This document shows, piece by piece, positions 26,146-35,300 of a stretch of 64,000 nucleotides of DNA. The stretch comes from Pseudomonas sp. FP2335 (GTDB lineage Bacteria; Pseudomonadota; Gammaproteobacteria; Pseudomonadales; Pseudomonadaceae), in contig NZ_CP117437.1 in NCBI RefSeq assembly GCF_030687535.1, positions 4,175,501 to 4,239,500 on the forward strand. The letters run 5' to 3'. Both the position numbers and the translations under genes were made by a program. The notes under the pieces are model-generated. The model was given only the letters and a program-made list of their open reading frames with translations, was not told the origin of the DNA and made no database searches. Positions within the stretch are counted from its first letter, which is position 1; each line of letters begins with the position of its first letter.

Positions 26146-27873
26146 ATGCGGCATCTGTTTATCTTTCTGCTGGTGTTGTTCGCGGGGTTCGCCCAGGCCG
26201 CGCCGGGCAATCCGTTTGAGACAAAACCCGACTTCCTCCCGGTGGGCAAGGCCTTCGCCTTTACATCCGAGCGCCTGGAAAGCGGCGAAACCCAGCTGTA
26301 TTGGCAGATTGCCGACGGTTACTACCTGTACCAGCAGCGCATGAAATTCGACGGCCTGGCCGAGAAACCCGTGCTGCCCCAGGGTGAAGCCCATAGCGAT
26401 GAGTTCTTCGGCGAGCAGCAAGTGTATCGCCAGGGGCTGGAAGTGAAGATCCCCGCCGGTGTCACCGGCAAGGTCAAGCTGGGCTGGCAGGGTTGCGCCG
26501 ATGCGGGCCTGTGTTATCCGCCGCAGTCAATGACGGTGGACCTGGGTGGCAACCCGGCTGTGGCCGCCACCGCCGAAGCCAGCGACCAAAGCCTGGCCAG
26601 TGGCCTGCAACAACGCAGCCTGGGTTGGAGCCTGCTGGTGTTCTTTGGCCTGGGCCTGTTGCTGGCGTTCGCCCCGTGTTCGTTGCCGATGCTGCCGATC
26701 CTCGCCGGGCTGGTAGTCGGCAGTGGCGCCAGCCCGCGTCGCGGCTTTGCGTTGGCCAGCAGCTACGTGGTGTGCATGGCGCTGGTGTACGCGGCGCTGG
26801 GCGTGTTGGCGGCGCTGGCCGGCGGCAACCTTGCCGCATTGCTGCAAACCCCGTGGATTCTCGGCAGTTTCGCCGCGTTGTTCGTGTTCCTCGCCCTGCC
26901 GATGTTCGGCTTCTTTGAACTGCAACTGCCCGCCTTCCTGCGTGACCGCCTGGACACCGCCAGCCGCCAGCAAAGCGGTGGCAGCCTGGTCGGCGCCGGG
27001 GTGCTCGGCGCGCTGTCCGGCCTGCTCGTCGGCCCGTGCATGACCGCCCCGCTGGCCGGTGCCCTGCTGTATATCGCCCAGAGCGGCAACGCGCTGCATG
27101 GCGGCCTGATCCTGTTCGCCATGGGCATTGGCATCGGCATCCCGTTGTTGCTGCTGGTGACCGTGGGCAATCGCTTTCTGCCCAAGCCGGGCAGCTGGAT
27201 GAGCGTGCTCAAGGGTATCTTCGGCTTCCTGTTCCTCGGCACCGCCGTGCTGATGATCCGCCCGGTGGTCGATGAAAGCCTGTGGATCGGCCTGTGGGGC
27301 GCACTGGCGTTGATCATGGCCTATTGCGGCTGGACCCTGGCCCACGAATACGGCCTGACCGCCAAGGTGTTCGGCTCCGGCTCCCTGGTGTTGGGCCTGT
27401 GGGGGGCGGTGCTGGTGGTGGGCGCGGCCGGTGGCGGCGACGACCTCTGGCAACCGTTGAAGGTCTACGGCGGTTCACAGACGGCTGCCGCGCCGACAGC
27501 CCACGACGCCTTCATGACCATCAACGACCCCGCCGTGCTGCAAACCCAACTCGACAGCGCCAAGGCCCAGGGCCAATGGGTGCTGGTGGACTACTACGCC
27601 GACTGGTGCGTGTCGTGCAAGATCATGGAGAAACAGGTGTTCGGCAAACCCGAAGTCCTCGACGCGCTGAAAGACGTGCGCCTGCTGCGCCTGGACGTCA
27701 CCGCCGACAACGCCGCCAGCCGCGAACTGCTCGGCCGCTACAAAGTCCCCGGCCCGCCGAGCTTCGTATGGATCGGCCCGGACGGTGAAGAGCGCCGCGC
27801 CCAACGCATCACTGGCGAAGTGGATGCCGCGGGCTTCCTGCAACGCTGGACGCAAACCCGGGACGCGCGCTGA
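26146..27873 (+). CDS. dsbD: Thiol:disulfide interchange protein DsbD
   Basis: DsbD moves electrons from cytoplasmic thioredoxin across the inner membrane to periplasmic reductants. The 575 residues hold every part. A signal peptide covers residues 1-18. The N-terminal alpha domain has the redox pair in GCADAGLCYPP near residue 125. The eight-helix beta domain has Cys in FAPCSLPMLPIL and GPCMTAPLAG. The periplasmic thioredoxin gamma domain has WCVSCK near residue 485. The open frame starts at a TTG at 26140, but the ATG at 26146 is better spaced from AAGG. The stop overlaps the next gene by one base. It is the first gene of a three-gene plus-strand operon. Confidence 0.93.
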   Translation: MRHLFIFLLVLFAGFAQAAPGNPFETKPDFLPVGKAFAFTSERLESGETQLYWQIADGYYLYQQRMKFDGLAEKPVLPQGEAHSDEFFGEQQVYRQGLEVKIPAGVTGKVKLGWQGCADAGLCYPPQSMTVDLGGNPAVAATAEASDQSLASGLQQRSLGWSLLVFFGLGLLLAFAPCSLPMLPILAGLVVGSGASPRRGFALASSYVVCMALVYAALGVLAALAGGNLAALLQTPWILGSFAALFVFLALPMFGFFELQLPAFLRDRLDTASRQQSGGSLVGAGVLGALSGLLVGPCMTAPLAGALLYIAQSGNALHGGLILFAMGIGIGIPLLLLVTVGNRFLPKPGSWMSVLKGIFGFLFLGTAVLMIRPVVDESLWIGLWGALALIMAYCGWTLAHEYGLTAKVFGSGSLVLGLWGAVLVVGAAGGGDDLWQPLKVYGGSQTAAAPTAHDAFMTINDPAVLQTQLDSAKAQGQWVLVDYYADWCVSCKIMEKQVFGKPEVLDALKDVRLLRLDVTADNAASRELLGRYKVPGPPSFVWIGPDGEERRAQRITGEVDAAGFLQRWTQTRDAR

Positions 27874-28718
27874 TGCTGACCCTGACCATTGGCACCTTTG
27901 CCATCGCCCTGAATCACCTGCTGCTGATCAGCGCGCTGATCTTCGCCACCCTGGTGGGCTGGCGCGTGGCCAAGCGTGGCGGCGAGAACCCGGAATCGGT
28001 GCTGTTCAGCCTGTTCCTGCTAGGGATGCTCGCGGCGCGGGTCAGCTTTGTGTTGATGTACTGGAACGACTACAGCAACGACTGGCTGCAAATGGTCGAC
28101 GTGCGCGACGGCGGCTTCCTCGCCTGGCCCGGCGTGATCGCCCTGGTCCTCGGCGCCCTGGCCTATGGCTGGCGCCGCCCGCCCCTGCGCAAGCCACTCG
28201 CCGCCGGGGTGGTTACCGGCCTGGTGTTCTGGGGGCTGGCCAGCCTGTCCCTGAGCCTGTACGACAAAGGCGTGCAACTGCCGGACATCGCCTTGCGCAA
28301 TGCCAACGGTGAAGCCGTGCAACTGGCCGACTACAAAGGCGGCCCATTGGTGATCAACCTGTGGGCCACCTGGTGCCCACCGTGCCGCCGGGAAATGCCG
28401 GTGCTCGAACGCGCCCAGCGCCAACGCCCCGACGTGACCTTTCTGTTCGTCAACCAGGCCGAAAGCATGCAAAGCGTCAGCACCTTCCTCGCCACCCAGG
28501 GCCTGACCCTCGACAATATGCTGTTCGACGCCAGTGGCCGCCTTGGCCAGGCCGTGGGTTCCATGGCCCTGCCGACCACGTTGTTCTATCAGGCCGACGG
28601 GCGCCTGATCCACAGCCACCTGGGCGAACTGTCCCAGGCCAGCCTGGCCCGTTCGCTCGAAGCCTTCGACACTGCCCCAACAAGGAAACCCACATGCCAA
28701 GCCTCCGCCACCTGCTGA
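27873..28718 (+). CDS. Membrane-anchored TlpA/DsbE-like thioredoxin
   Basis: This 281-residue protein begins with three to four predicted membrane helices (about residues 8-27, 45-62, 80-98 and 108-128), a region resembling the prolipoprotein transferase-like segment seen in some TlpA fusions. A periplasmic thioredoxin fold follows, with NLWATWCPPCRREMP near residue 165 and the cis-Pro region MALPTTLF near residue 230. It should receive electrons from DsbD and reduce a periplasmic client such as DsbG. It starts within the dsbD stop codon and its last 25 bases overlap dsbG. The extra N-terminal helices distinguish it from the simple one-helix DsbE/CcmG of cytochrome c maturation. Confidence 0.8.
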   Translation: MLTLTIGTFAIALNHLLLISALIFATLVGWRVAKRGGENPESVLFSLFLLGMLAARVSFVLMYWNDYSNDWLQMVDVRDGGFLAWPGVIALVLGALAYGWRRPPLRKPLAAGVVTGLVFWGLASLSLSLYDKGVQLPDIALRNANGEAVQLADYKGGPLVINLWATWCPPCRREMPVLERAQRQRPDVTFLFVNQAESMQSVSTFLATQGLTLDNMLFDASGRLGQAVGSMALPTTLFYQADGRLIHSHLGELSQASLARSLEAFDTAPTRKPTCQASATC

Positions 28719-29455
28719 CCCTGCTGCCACTGACGCTGGCGGCTACCCTGGCCCACGCCGAAGACTGGCCCGCGCCGATCAAACAGATCGAGGCCAAGGG
28801 TGCCAAGATCATCGGCAAATTCGACGCCCCCAGCGGCCTCACCGGCTACGCCGCGCAATACCAGAACCGCGGCATGGCCCTGTACCTGACCGCCGACGGC
28901 AAAAGCGTGCTCGCCGGCAACCTGTATGACGCCCAAGGCAACGACCTGAGCAGCGCACCGCTGGAGAAGCTGGTGTACGCACCAATGGCCAAGGAAGTCT
29001 GGGCCAAGATGGAAAAAAGCAGCTGGATCCAGGACGGCGACGTCAAGGCGCCACGCATCGTCTACCTGTTCAGCGACCCCAACTGCCCCTACTGCAACAT
29101 GTTCTGGGAACAGGCGCGGCCATGGGTGAAGGCCGGCAAGGTGCAGTTGCGCCACATCATGGTCGGCATCATCCGCGAAGACAGCGCGGCCAAATCCGCC
29201 GCATTGTTTGCCGCCAAAGACCCGCAAAAGGCGTTGCAAGAGCACGAAGCCGCGGGCAAGGGCAGCAAGTTGCAGGCACTGGCGAAGATCCCGGCGGATA
29301 TTGAAGCCAAGCTGGATGGGAATATGAAGCTGATGGATGAGCTGGAATTGTCGGCGACGCCGGCGATTTTCTATCTGGATGACAAAGGTGGGTTGCAGCA
29401 ACAGCAGGGGGCGCCGTCGCCGGAGAAGTTGGTGAAGATTCTTGGCCCGCAGTGA
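28694..29455 (+). CDS. dsbG: Disulfide isomerase DsbG
   Basis: DsbG is a periplasmic isomerase/reductase that DsbD keeps reduced. The 253 residues carry a signal peptide (LRHLLTLLPLTLAATLAHA), an N-terminal dimerisation domain (about 25-100), and a thioredoxin domain with SDPNCPYCNMFWEQ near residue 130. The cis-Pro sits in SATPAIFY. Length and the CPYC active site fit the DsbC/DsbG family. An upstream open frame extends to 28361 within the previous gene; the ATG at 28694, with CAAGGAAAC ahead, gives the signal peptide. A 9-base-stem terminator follows. Confidence 0.9.
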   Translation: MPSLRHLLTLLPLTLAATLAHAEDWPAPIKQIEAKGAKIIGKFDAPSGLTGYAAQYQNRGMALYLTADGKSVLAGNLYDAQGNDLSSAPLEKLVYAPMAKEVWAKMEKSSWIQDGDVKAPRIVYLFSDPNCPYCNMFWEQARPWVKAGKVQLRHIMVGIIREDSAAKSAALFAAKDPQKALQEHEAAGKGSKLQALAKIPADIEAKLDGNMKLMDELELSATPAIFYLDDKGGLQQQQGAPSPEKLVKILGPQ

Positions 29456-29464
29456 TTTTCTGTA

Positions 29465-29500
29465 ATAAAGGTGACCATTCAAATGCATGGGCACCTTTAT
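29465..29500. terminator. Bidirectional terminator between dsbG and the 901-residue gene
   Basis: ATAAAGGTG (29465-29473) pairs perfectly with CACCTTTAT (29492-29500) around an 18-base loop. It lies 10 bases after dsbG and 13 bases after the convergent minus-strand gene. Confidence 0.65.
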
Positions 29501-29512
29501 CGAGCCCCAGTC

Positions 29513-32218
29513 TTACGTCAGATACAAAGTAAACGTATCAACCATCACCCAGTCATTGGTACTCGTTTTTAAAGTAATTGTTGAGATGCTAGTGTTCAAG
29601 GGTGCGGAGAAATCGACCCAATGATTAAGTGGTCCACCCGTTTCTTGGCCGCGTAGCACCATTCTCCCTATTGAGAAATGACTGCTGTCTAAAAACTCAA
29701 TCGTAAATAAACCATCAAGCCATATCAGTGAAAAGGTCACGCGTCGACACGAGAATTTTAAATCCAACTCAATATTCTGAGGGCCCGTGTGGAGGTAACC
29801 TATCATGAGCCCAGGGCCCGACGGTGAGGATGGCTCAAACATAACACCGGACTGACCGGGACCACTTATGTGCCTGACGGTCATACGTGGAGTTTCAAGA
29901 CTGCCGCCAGCAGTGATAATTTGAGGGTTGGGTACATCACGAACATCGAAGTTCTCATAGAGAATTAAAGCTGGCGTAACCACGCTCAACATCCGTTTTG
30001 GACATACCACATTCTCATCTGAACTACCGTCCGTTGCGACGCTGAATGTGAGGGACAAGTTGGTTGTGTCCTTTAGCTTAGCCAACTCGGATCGCAGTAC
30101 AGGAGCCGCCACCCCTGCAGTCAGCTCTGGCGAGGTAATGGCTCTGGCCGAGTACACATTAAACGAGTAGGCATTGCCGTTTTTGTCCGTACCCTCCGCT
30201 CGTAACCAGCACTTCTGCCCTGCCCGCAGAAACCACATCGGATCTTCGAGAGAATTGGCATTCCCGGTAAATGTCCTCAGGTCCAGAACGGCGTTCTGAG
30301 TCCTGGGTGGCGTCGCCTCCAGCACGTTTGGCGTTTCCAGGCGCACAGGCAAACTGACGTTCAAGTTCATAGGCCGTGAGGTCTGCACCTTGCATGCAGT
30401 GGTGACCGTGTAAGTGATCTGCACCACTTTCCCCATACTCTCGATCACGGCTTCCGACGGCAGAAGGAAGATGACCGGCCCCGAAGCGCTGCCGGATTGG
30501 GAAGCCAGAGACCAACACGTACCATCAGCCTTTTTCCAGCAGACGCTGATGGTGTGCTTGGGGTTCATGCCGACGTAATTCACTTCAACGTGTACGCCAT
30601 TGCGCCCATTGTAAGCAGTCAAGTTGGAGCCCACCGCCTCTGTAACGCTGGGCTCAAGCAACACCAGCGGCTCTTGCTCGATAGTGAACGTCTGCGAAGG
30701 AAACTCAATGGCGGTCGCCCGATTGCATTTGCCATCAAAACCCACTGCGAAATGCAGTTGGAATTCGCTGCAATCCGCCAGTTTTTTCAACTCACTGCGT
30801 GAGATGGGGGCATCCACCCCCCTCTGCACCCAATCTGCGGTAAGGGGCTTACCCACCAATACGTCGAACTCATGGATGTTGCCATTCTCAAGCTCACCGG
30901 TTACCCACATCCAGCAGCATTGACCCACGGCGGCGTAGTCAAAGAGAGGAACGATACCTGTGCCGTCACCAATGAATGTGCTCAGATCCACCGTACTCGC
31001 GGTGGCTTGCTCAATGCCCGGGTGTGGAAGCTGTGGCGCCAACACGTCGATATAGCGCAGCGGCGAAGGTTGTGGTGCGTAATCATTGAATTGAAGGGTG
31101 TAGCCCAGTTTCAGCGTCTTATTGAATAGCGCAGCAAAGACCTCGGGAGGAACCTCAAATGACAAGCTGCTTTCGCCCGCGCTTACGTGCTGACAACCAA
31201 GCGATATAGGTCCATAGTCGCCCCCTTCAGCCTGAGCGCAAACAAGATCGCCTTCAGTCATACCCTCATAATTGACAATCGCATGTCCGCCGTTGACCGT
31301 GTTGGTTGGGTTGACCTCCCAATGCCCGGGACGCAGCTCGACCGACTCTCGCAGATTTGGAGGGTTCAGTTCCTGGTACGGGTCCACCTGCAGCAGCGTG
31401 GTGGTACGCAAGTGGAAATCCTGGGCGTTGATAGGCAGTGGAGTTTCAAAAAGAGGGTCGCCTGGCTCAGGGAATACAGGCTGGCTTGTATCCCAGATAA
31501 CACCTAAGTGGGCCGTCAGCGCCGAGTAGTCATCCAGTCTGGCCATCCATGGGCGTGAAAGAGGAAACCTGAAGACATAACCCGCATGAGCCTCATGGGG
31601 CTGTACCACATAATCCAGCGCAACCCAGATGAAGCGGTACGGCGCGACGTGCTGGTTGCCGGCGACGGCGATAAACAACCGTTGCCCTGCATAGATAAAA
31701 GGCCAGGCCTCGACTGCGACGATTTCATTACCAGTGAAACCCTGCATCCTCAGCCACAATGTGTTCCACTCATTCTTGGCGTGCGTATACACCGGCCTCG
31801 ATACAACCAGATCGTTCTCCCGCAAGAACTGAACTTCCAGCTCCAGCACTTGGGAAGCCTCCTCCTTGCCCCCCACCATAGCCGTGTACCACATCTGCAT
31901 AGTGTGTCCGATCATCAAACTGACTGACTGCGCAGAAATAGGAACGACATCATCGCCGTCATCCACAGAAACGGGCTCGAATGCAGGCTCAGCCTGATCC
32001 TTGATAGCGATGAAAAATGTGCAGCCCGTGGCATCCGCAGGCAACGTCAACTTGGCCTGCGTCCCGTCAATCGCATCCATGGGGTACAGCACGCTGTTAT
32101 TGGCTGCGAACTTGACAACAGGAACGGGGAATTGCGCCTTGGGCCCTTTCGGCGAGCGCGGTGGAGTGCTGGCCGGTTGAAGAGATGAGGTATTTTCAGA
32201 GATCGGTTTTTTAGCCAC
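29513..32218 (-). CDS. Large repeat-built protein of unknown function, lower GC than neighbours
   Basis: I do not recognise a named family for this 901-residue protein. It has no signal peptide or membrane helix. The visible structure is beta-rich, with at least two related blocks of roughly 200 residues. One runs from about residue 405 (AATVDLSTFIGDGTG-type, then GQCCWMWVTGELENGN, APISRSELKKLAD). The other starts near residue 645 (NAVLDLRTFTGNANS, GQKCWLRAEGTDKNGN, APVLRSELAKLKD). An NYVGM/NYEGM motif also recurs. This looks like Ig-like modules. The frame opens at an ATG at 32263, but GTG at 32218 has AGGAG exactly 7 bases ahead and is preferred. Two hand-counted 60-base lines (29641, 29881) contain 26 and 29 G+C against 46 at 33001, suggesting recent acquisition. 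It sits between the dsb operon and pvdL. Confidence 0.8.
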   Translation of the reverse strand: MAKKPISENTSSLQPASTPPRSPKGPKAQFPVPVVKFAANNSVLYPMDAIDGTQAKLTLPADATGCTFFIAIKDQAEPAFEPVSVDDGDDVVPISAQSVSLMIGHTMQMWYTAMVGGKEEASQVLELEVQFLRENDLVVSRPVYTHAKNEWNTLWLRMQGFTGNEIVAVEAWPFIYAGQRLFIAVAGNQHVAPYRFIWVALDYVVQPHEAHAGYVFRFPLSRPWMARLDDYSALTAHLGVIWDTSQPVFPEPGDPLFETPLPINAQDFHLRTTTLLQVDPYQELNPPNLRESVELRPGHWEVNPTNTVNGGHAIVNYEGMTEGDLVCAQAEGGDYGPISLGCQHVSAGESSLSFEVPPEVFAALFNKTLKLGYTLQFNDYAPQPSPLRYIDVLAPQLPHPGIEQATASTVDLSTFIGDGTGIVPLFDYAAVGQCCWMWVTGELENGNIHEFDVLVGKPLTADWVQRGVDAPISRSELKKLADCSEFQLHFAVGFDGKCNRATAIEFPSQTFTIEQEPLVLLEPSVTEAVGSNLTAYNGRNGVHVEVNYVGMNPKHTISVCWKKADGTCWSLASQSGSASGPVIFLLPSEAVIESMGKVVQITYTVTTACKVQTSRPMNLNVSLPVRLETPNVLEATPPRTQNAVLDLRTFTGNANSLEDPMWFLRAGQKCWLRAEGTDKNGNAYSFNVYSARAITSPELTAGVAAPVLRSELAKLKDTTNLSLTFSVATDGSSDENVVCPKRMLSVVTPALILYENFDVRDVPNPQIITAGGSLETPRMTVRHISGPGQSGVMFEPSSPSGPGLMIGYLHTGPQNIELDLKFSCRRVTFSLIWLDGLFTIEFLDSSHFSIGRMVLRGQETGGPLNHWVDFSAPLNTSISTITLKTSTNDWVMVDTFTLYLT

Positions 32219-32312
32219 GATAAGACTCCTGTCAAGCATTAGATCACTGTCATAGCTGGCCATATCGGCCAGAGCCTTCGGTGATCTAACGCTTGGATCA
32301 GGAGCTTTGCCT

Positions 32313-32330
32313 ACTGTCAGATCTGACAGT
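32313..32330. promoter_or_regulatory. Perfect 18-base palindrome between pvdL and the 901-residue gene
   Basis: ACTGTCAGATCTGACAGT equals its own reverse complement. It lies 95 bases upstream of the GTG start of the 901-residue gene and 18 bases beyond the pvdL stop. No T-run follows, so an operator is as likely as a terminator. Confidence 0.45.
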
Positions 32331-32347
32331 TCTGACTAGCGGCCCGC

Positions 32348-35300
32348 TCAAATCCCTTCCAACTGCGCCATCAAATCACTCAACCGATCCACCTTCTCGG
32401 CGCTGACCTCATTGGCCGCCAACCCATCGATATACTCGGCCAACTCCGCCACCGTGCTGCACTCGAACATCGCCCGCAACGGCACATCACGCTGCAAGCT
32501 CTTTTGCACCCGCGAGGCAATCTGCGTGGCCAGCAACGAGTGCCCGCCCAGTTCGAAAAAGTTGTCCTGCACGCCGACCCGTTCAACTTTCAGCACCTCG
32601 GCCCAGATCGCAGCCAGGGTGGTTTCCAGCGGGTTGCGCGGCGCCAGGTAATCCTGGCTCTGGAGCTGGCCGATTTCGAGCAAAGGCAACGCCTTGCGGT
32701 CGAGTTTGCCGTTGGCATTCAACGGCAGACGCTCAAGCCACAGCCAGTGCAGCGGCACCATGTATTCCGGCAGTTCGGCGCGCAGGCGTTGCTTGATGCG
32801 GTCCAGGCGTTCGCTCGGGTTGAGGGTTTCATTGGCAGCGACCAGATAGCCAACCAGGTGTTTGCCGTTGACGCCGTCCTGCACGCCAACCGCCCCGTCG
32901 CGCACTTCCGGTTGCTCATGCAGGCGTGCTTCGATTTCACCGAGTTCGATGCGGTAGCCGCGAATCTTCACCTGATGGTCGATACGCCCGACGTACTCCA
33001 GCACGCCATCGCTGCGCCGACGCGCCAAGTCGCCGGTGCGGTACAGGCGCTCGCCCGGTGCACCAAACGGATTCGGCACAAACACCGGTGCGGTGCGCAG
33101 CGGGTCGCTGACGTAACCACGCCCGACGCCCGTACCGGCCACGCACAACTCGCCGACCGCGCCTTGCGGCACCAGCTCCAGCGCACCGTCCAGCAGGTAC
33201 AAACGGTTGTTGTCGGTCGGTGTGCCAATCGGCAGGTAAGTGCCACGGGTCGAGGCCAGGTCGACGCGGAAGAACGCCACGTCATCCGAACATTCCGCCG
33301 GGCCATAGGCGTTCACCAGCCCAATCTCGGGATAACGCTGCAACCACTGATGCGCCAGTTCCGGTGGCATCGCTTCGCCGGTCGGCAGCATCCAACGCAG
33401 GCCGTCGAGGTGGATGCGGTCCTGGGCGAGCATGCCCTGGATCAATGACGGCACGCTCTCCAGCACCGTGATGCCTTGCACCTGGACATGCTCGAGCAAG
33501 CCTTGCGGATCATGGGCCAGGGCGTTCGGCACGATGTCCACCCGTGCGCCAAACAGCGGCGCGGCGAGGAACTGCCAGACGGAAATATCGAAACTTTGCG
33601 AGGCGGTCTGGGCGATCACATCCGCGTCGCTCAGGTTCAGGTACGGCACCTTGCTCAACTGGTTGTTGAGCATACCGCGCTGTTCGACCATCACGCCCTT
33701 GGGCAACCCGGTGGAACCCGAGGTGTAGATCACGTAGGCGAGGTTGTCTGGGCCGCTGTAGACCCCAGGGTTGGCACCGCGAGCCGGCACTTCTTGCCAC
33801 ACCAGCAACTGGCAGTCGAAGCCTTCGAGCAATTCGATGGCCTGCTCGCGGCACGCCTCGCTGCACACCAGCAATGGCGTACGACTCAGCTCGATAATGC
33901 TGCGCAACCGCTGGCTCGGCAGGCCCGGGTCCAACGGCAGGTAACCGGCTCCAGCCTTGAAGCTGCCGATGATCATGCCCAGCAGGTCCAAGTTGCGCTC
34001 GCCGAGCAACGCCACTGGTTGATCAAGGCCGACACCGGCTTCGATCAACGCATGGCCCAGGCCGTTGCTGCGCCGGTTCAGCTCGTCATAGCTCCAGTGC
34101 TGGTCCAGGCAACTGGCGGCGACACGCTGTGGATGCGCCGCCACCTGGGCTTCGAACAGCTCCACGTAGCTGCTTTGCAGCGGATAGTCGTGGTCGCTCT
34201 GATTGCAGCCCTCCAGCAAAAACTCACGCTCCTGCTCGCCAATCAACGGCAAGTCGGCCATGTCGCCATGGAAGCCCTGCACCAGCGCCAGCAACAGACG
34301 CTTGAACTCGCCGAGCATGCCTTGCACGGTGGTTTCGTCGAAGTAACGCTGGTCATAGGACAGGTGCAAGCCCAGATCATCCCCCGGATAACACACCGCC
34401 GTCAGCGGGAAGTTGGTGTGGGTTCGGCCGGAGTCCGAGGTGGCATTCAGGCTTTGCGCACGGTCCAGCACCGAGACTTCCACCGGCGCGTTTTCAAACA
34501 CGAACAGGCTGTCGAACAGCGGCTGGCCCTTGGGCAGTTCGCTGTGTTCCTGGATCGTCACCAGCGGCAGGTATTCGTACTCGCGCAGTTGCATATTGCT
34601 GTCGAGCAGGCCGCTCAACCATTGGCGCACGCTGCACGGCTGACCGTCCTCGGGCAGTTTCACCCGCAGCGCGATGCTGTTGATGAACAGGCCGACGGTG
34701 CGCTGCATCTGCGGCATTTCCACCGGGCGACCGGCCACGGTGACGCCGAACAACACGTCGCGCTCACCGCTCAAACGCCGCAATACCAAAGCCCATGCGG
34801 CCTGGGCAAAGGTGTTGACGGTCAGTTGATGGGCCTGGGCCAGCTCACGCAATTGCGCCCCATCGCGGGCATCCAGACGGGTGTAGCAATCCCCCACCAC
34901 CATGCCGCCGTGGCCCGCGTGGTCACGCATAAAGGGGCGGTCGCTCGGGATCGGCGTGGTGCGCTCAAAGCCTTGCAGGTTCTGCTGCCACCACTGGCGC
35001 GCCTCATCCAGGTTCTGGCGTTGCAGCCAGGCGATGTAGTCGCGATAACGCGGCGGCGCCGCCAGTTGCGCCTCGCGGCCTTCGCCGAGGGCCATGTAAA
35101 TGTCGAAGAAGTCGTTCATCAGCAATGAACGGCACCATGCATCGATGAGGATGTGGTGGTTGCTCATCATGAACCAGTAGCGCTCGGCGCCGACGCGGAT
35201 CAAACGCAGGTGGAACGGCGCCTGGTTGAGTAGATCGAAACCGGCTTCGCGCTCGGCCTTGAGCAAGGCTTGCAGGCGCGGTTCCTGCTCTTCTTGAGGA

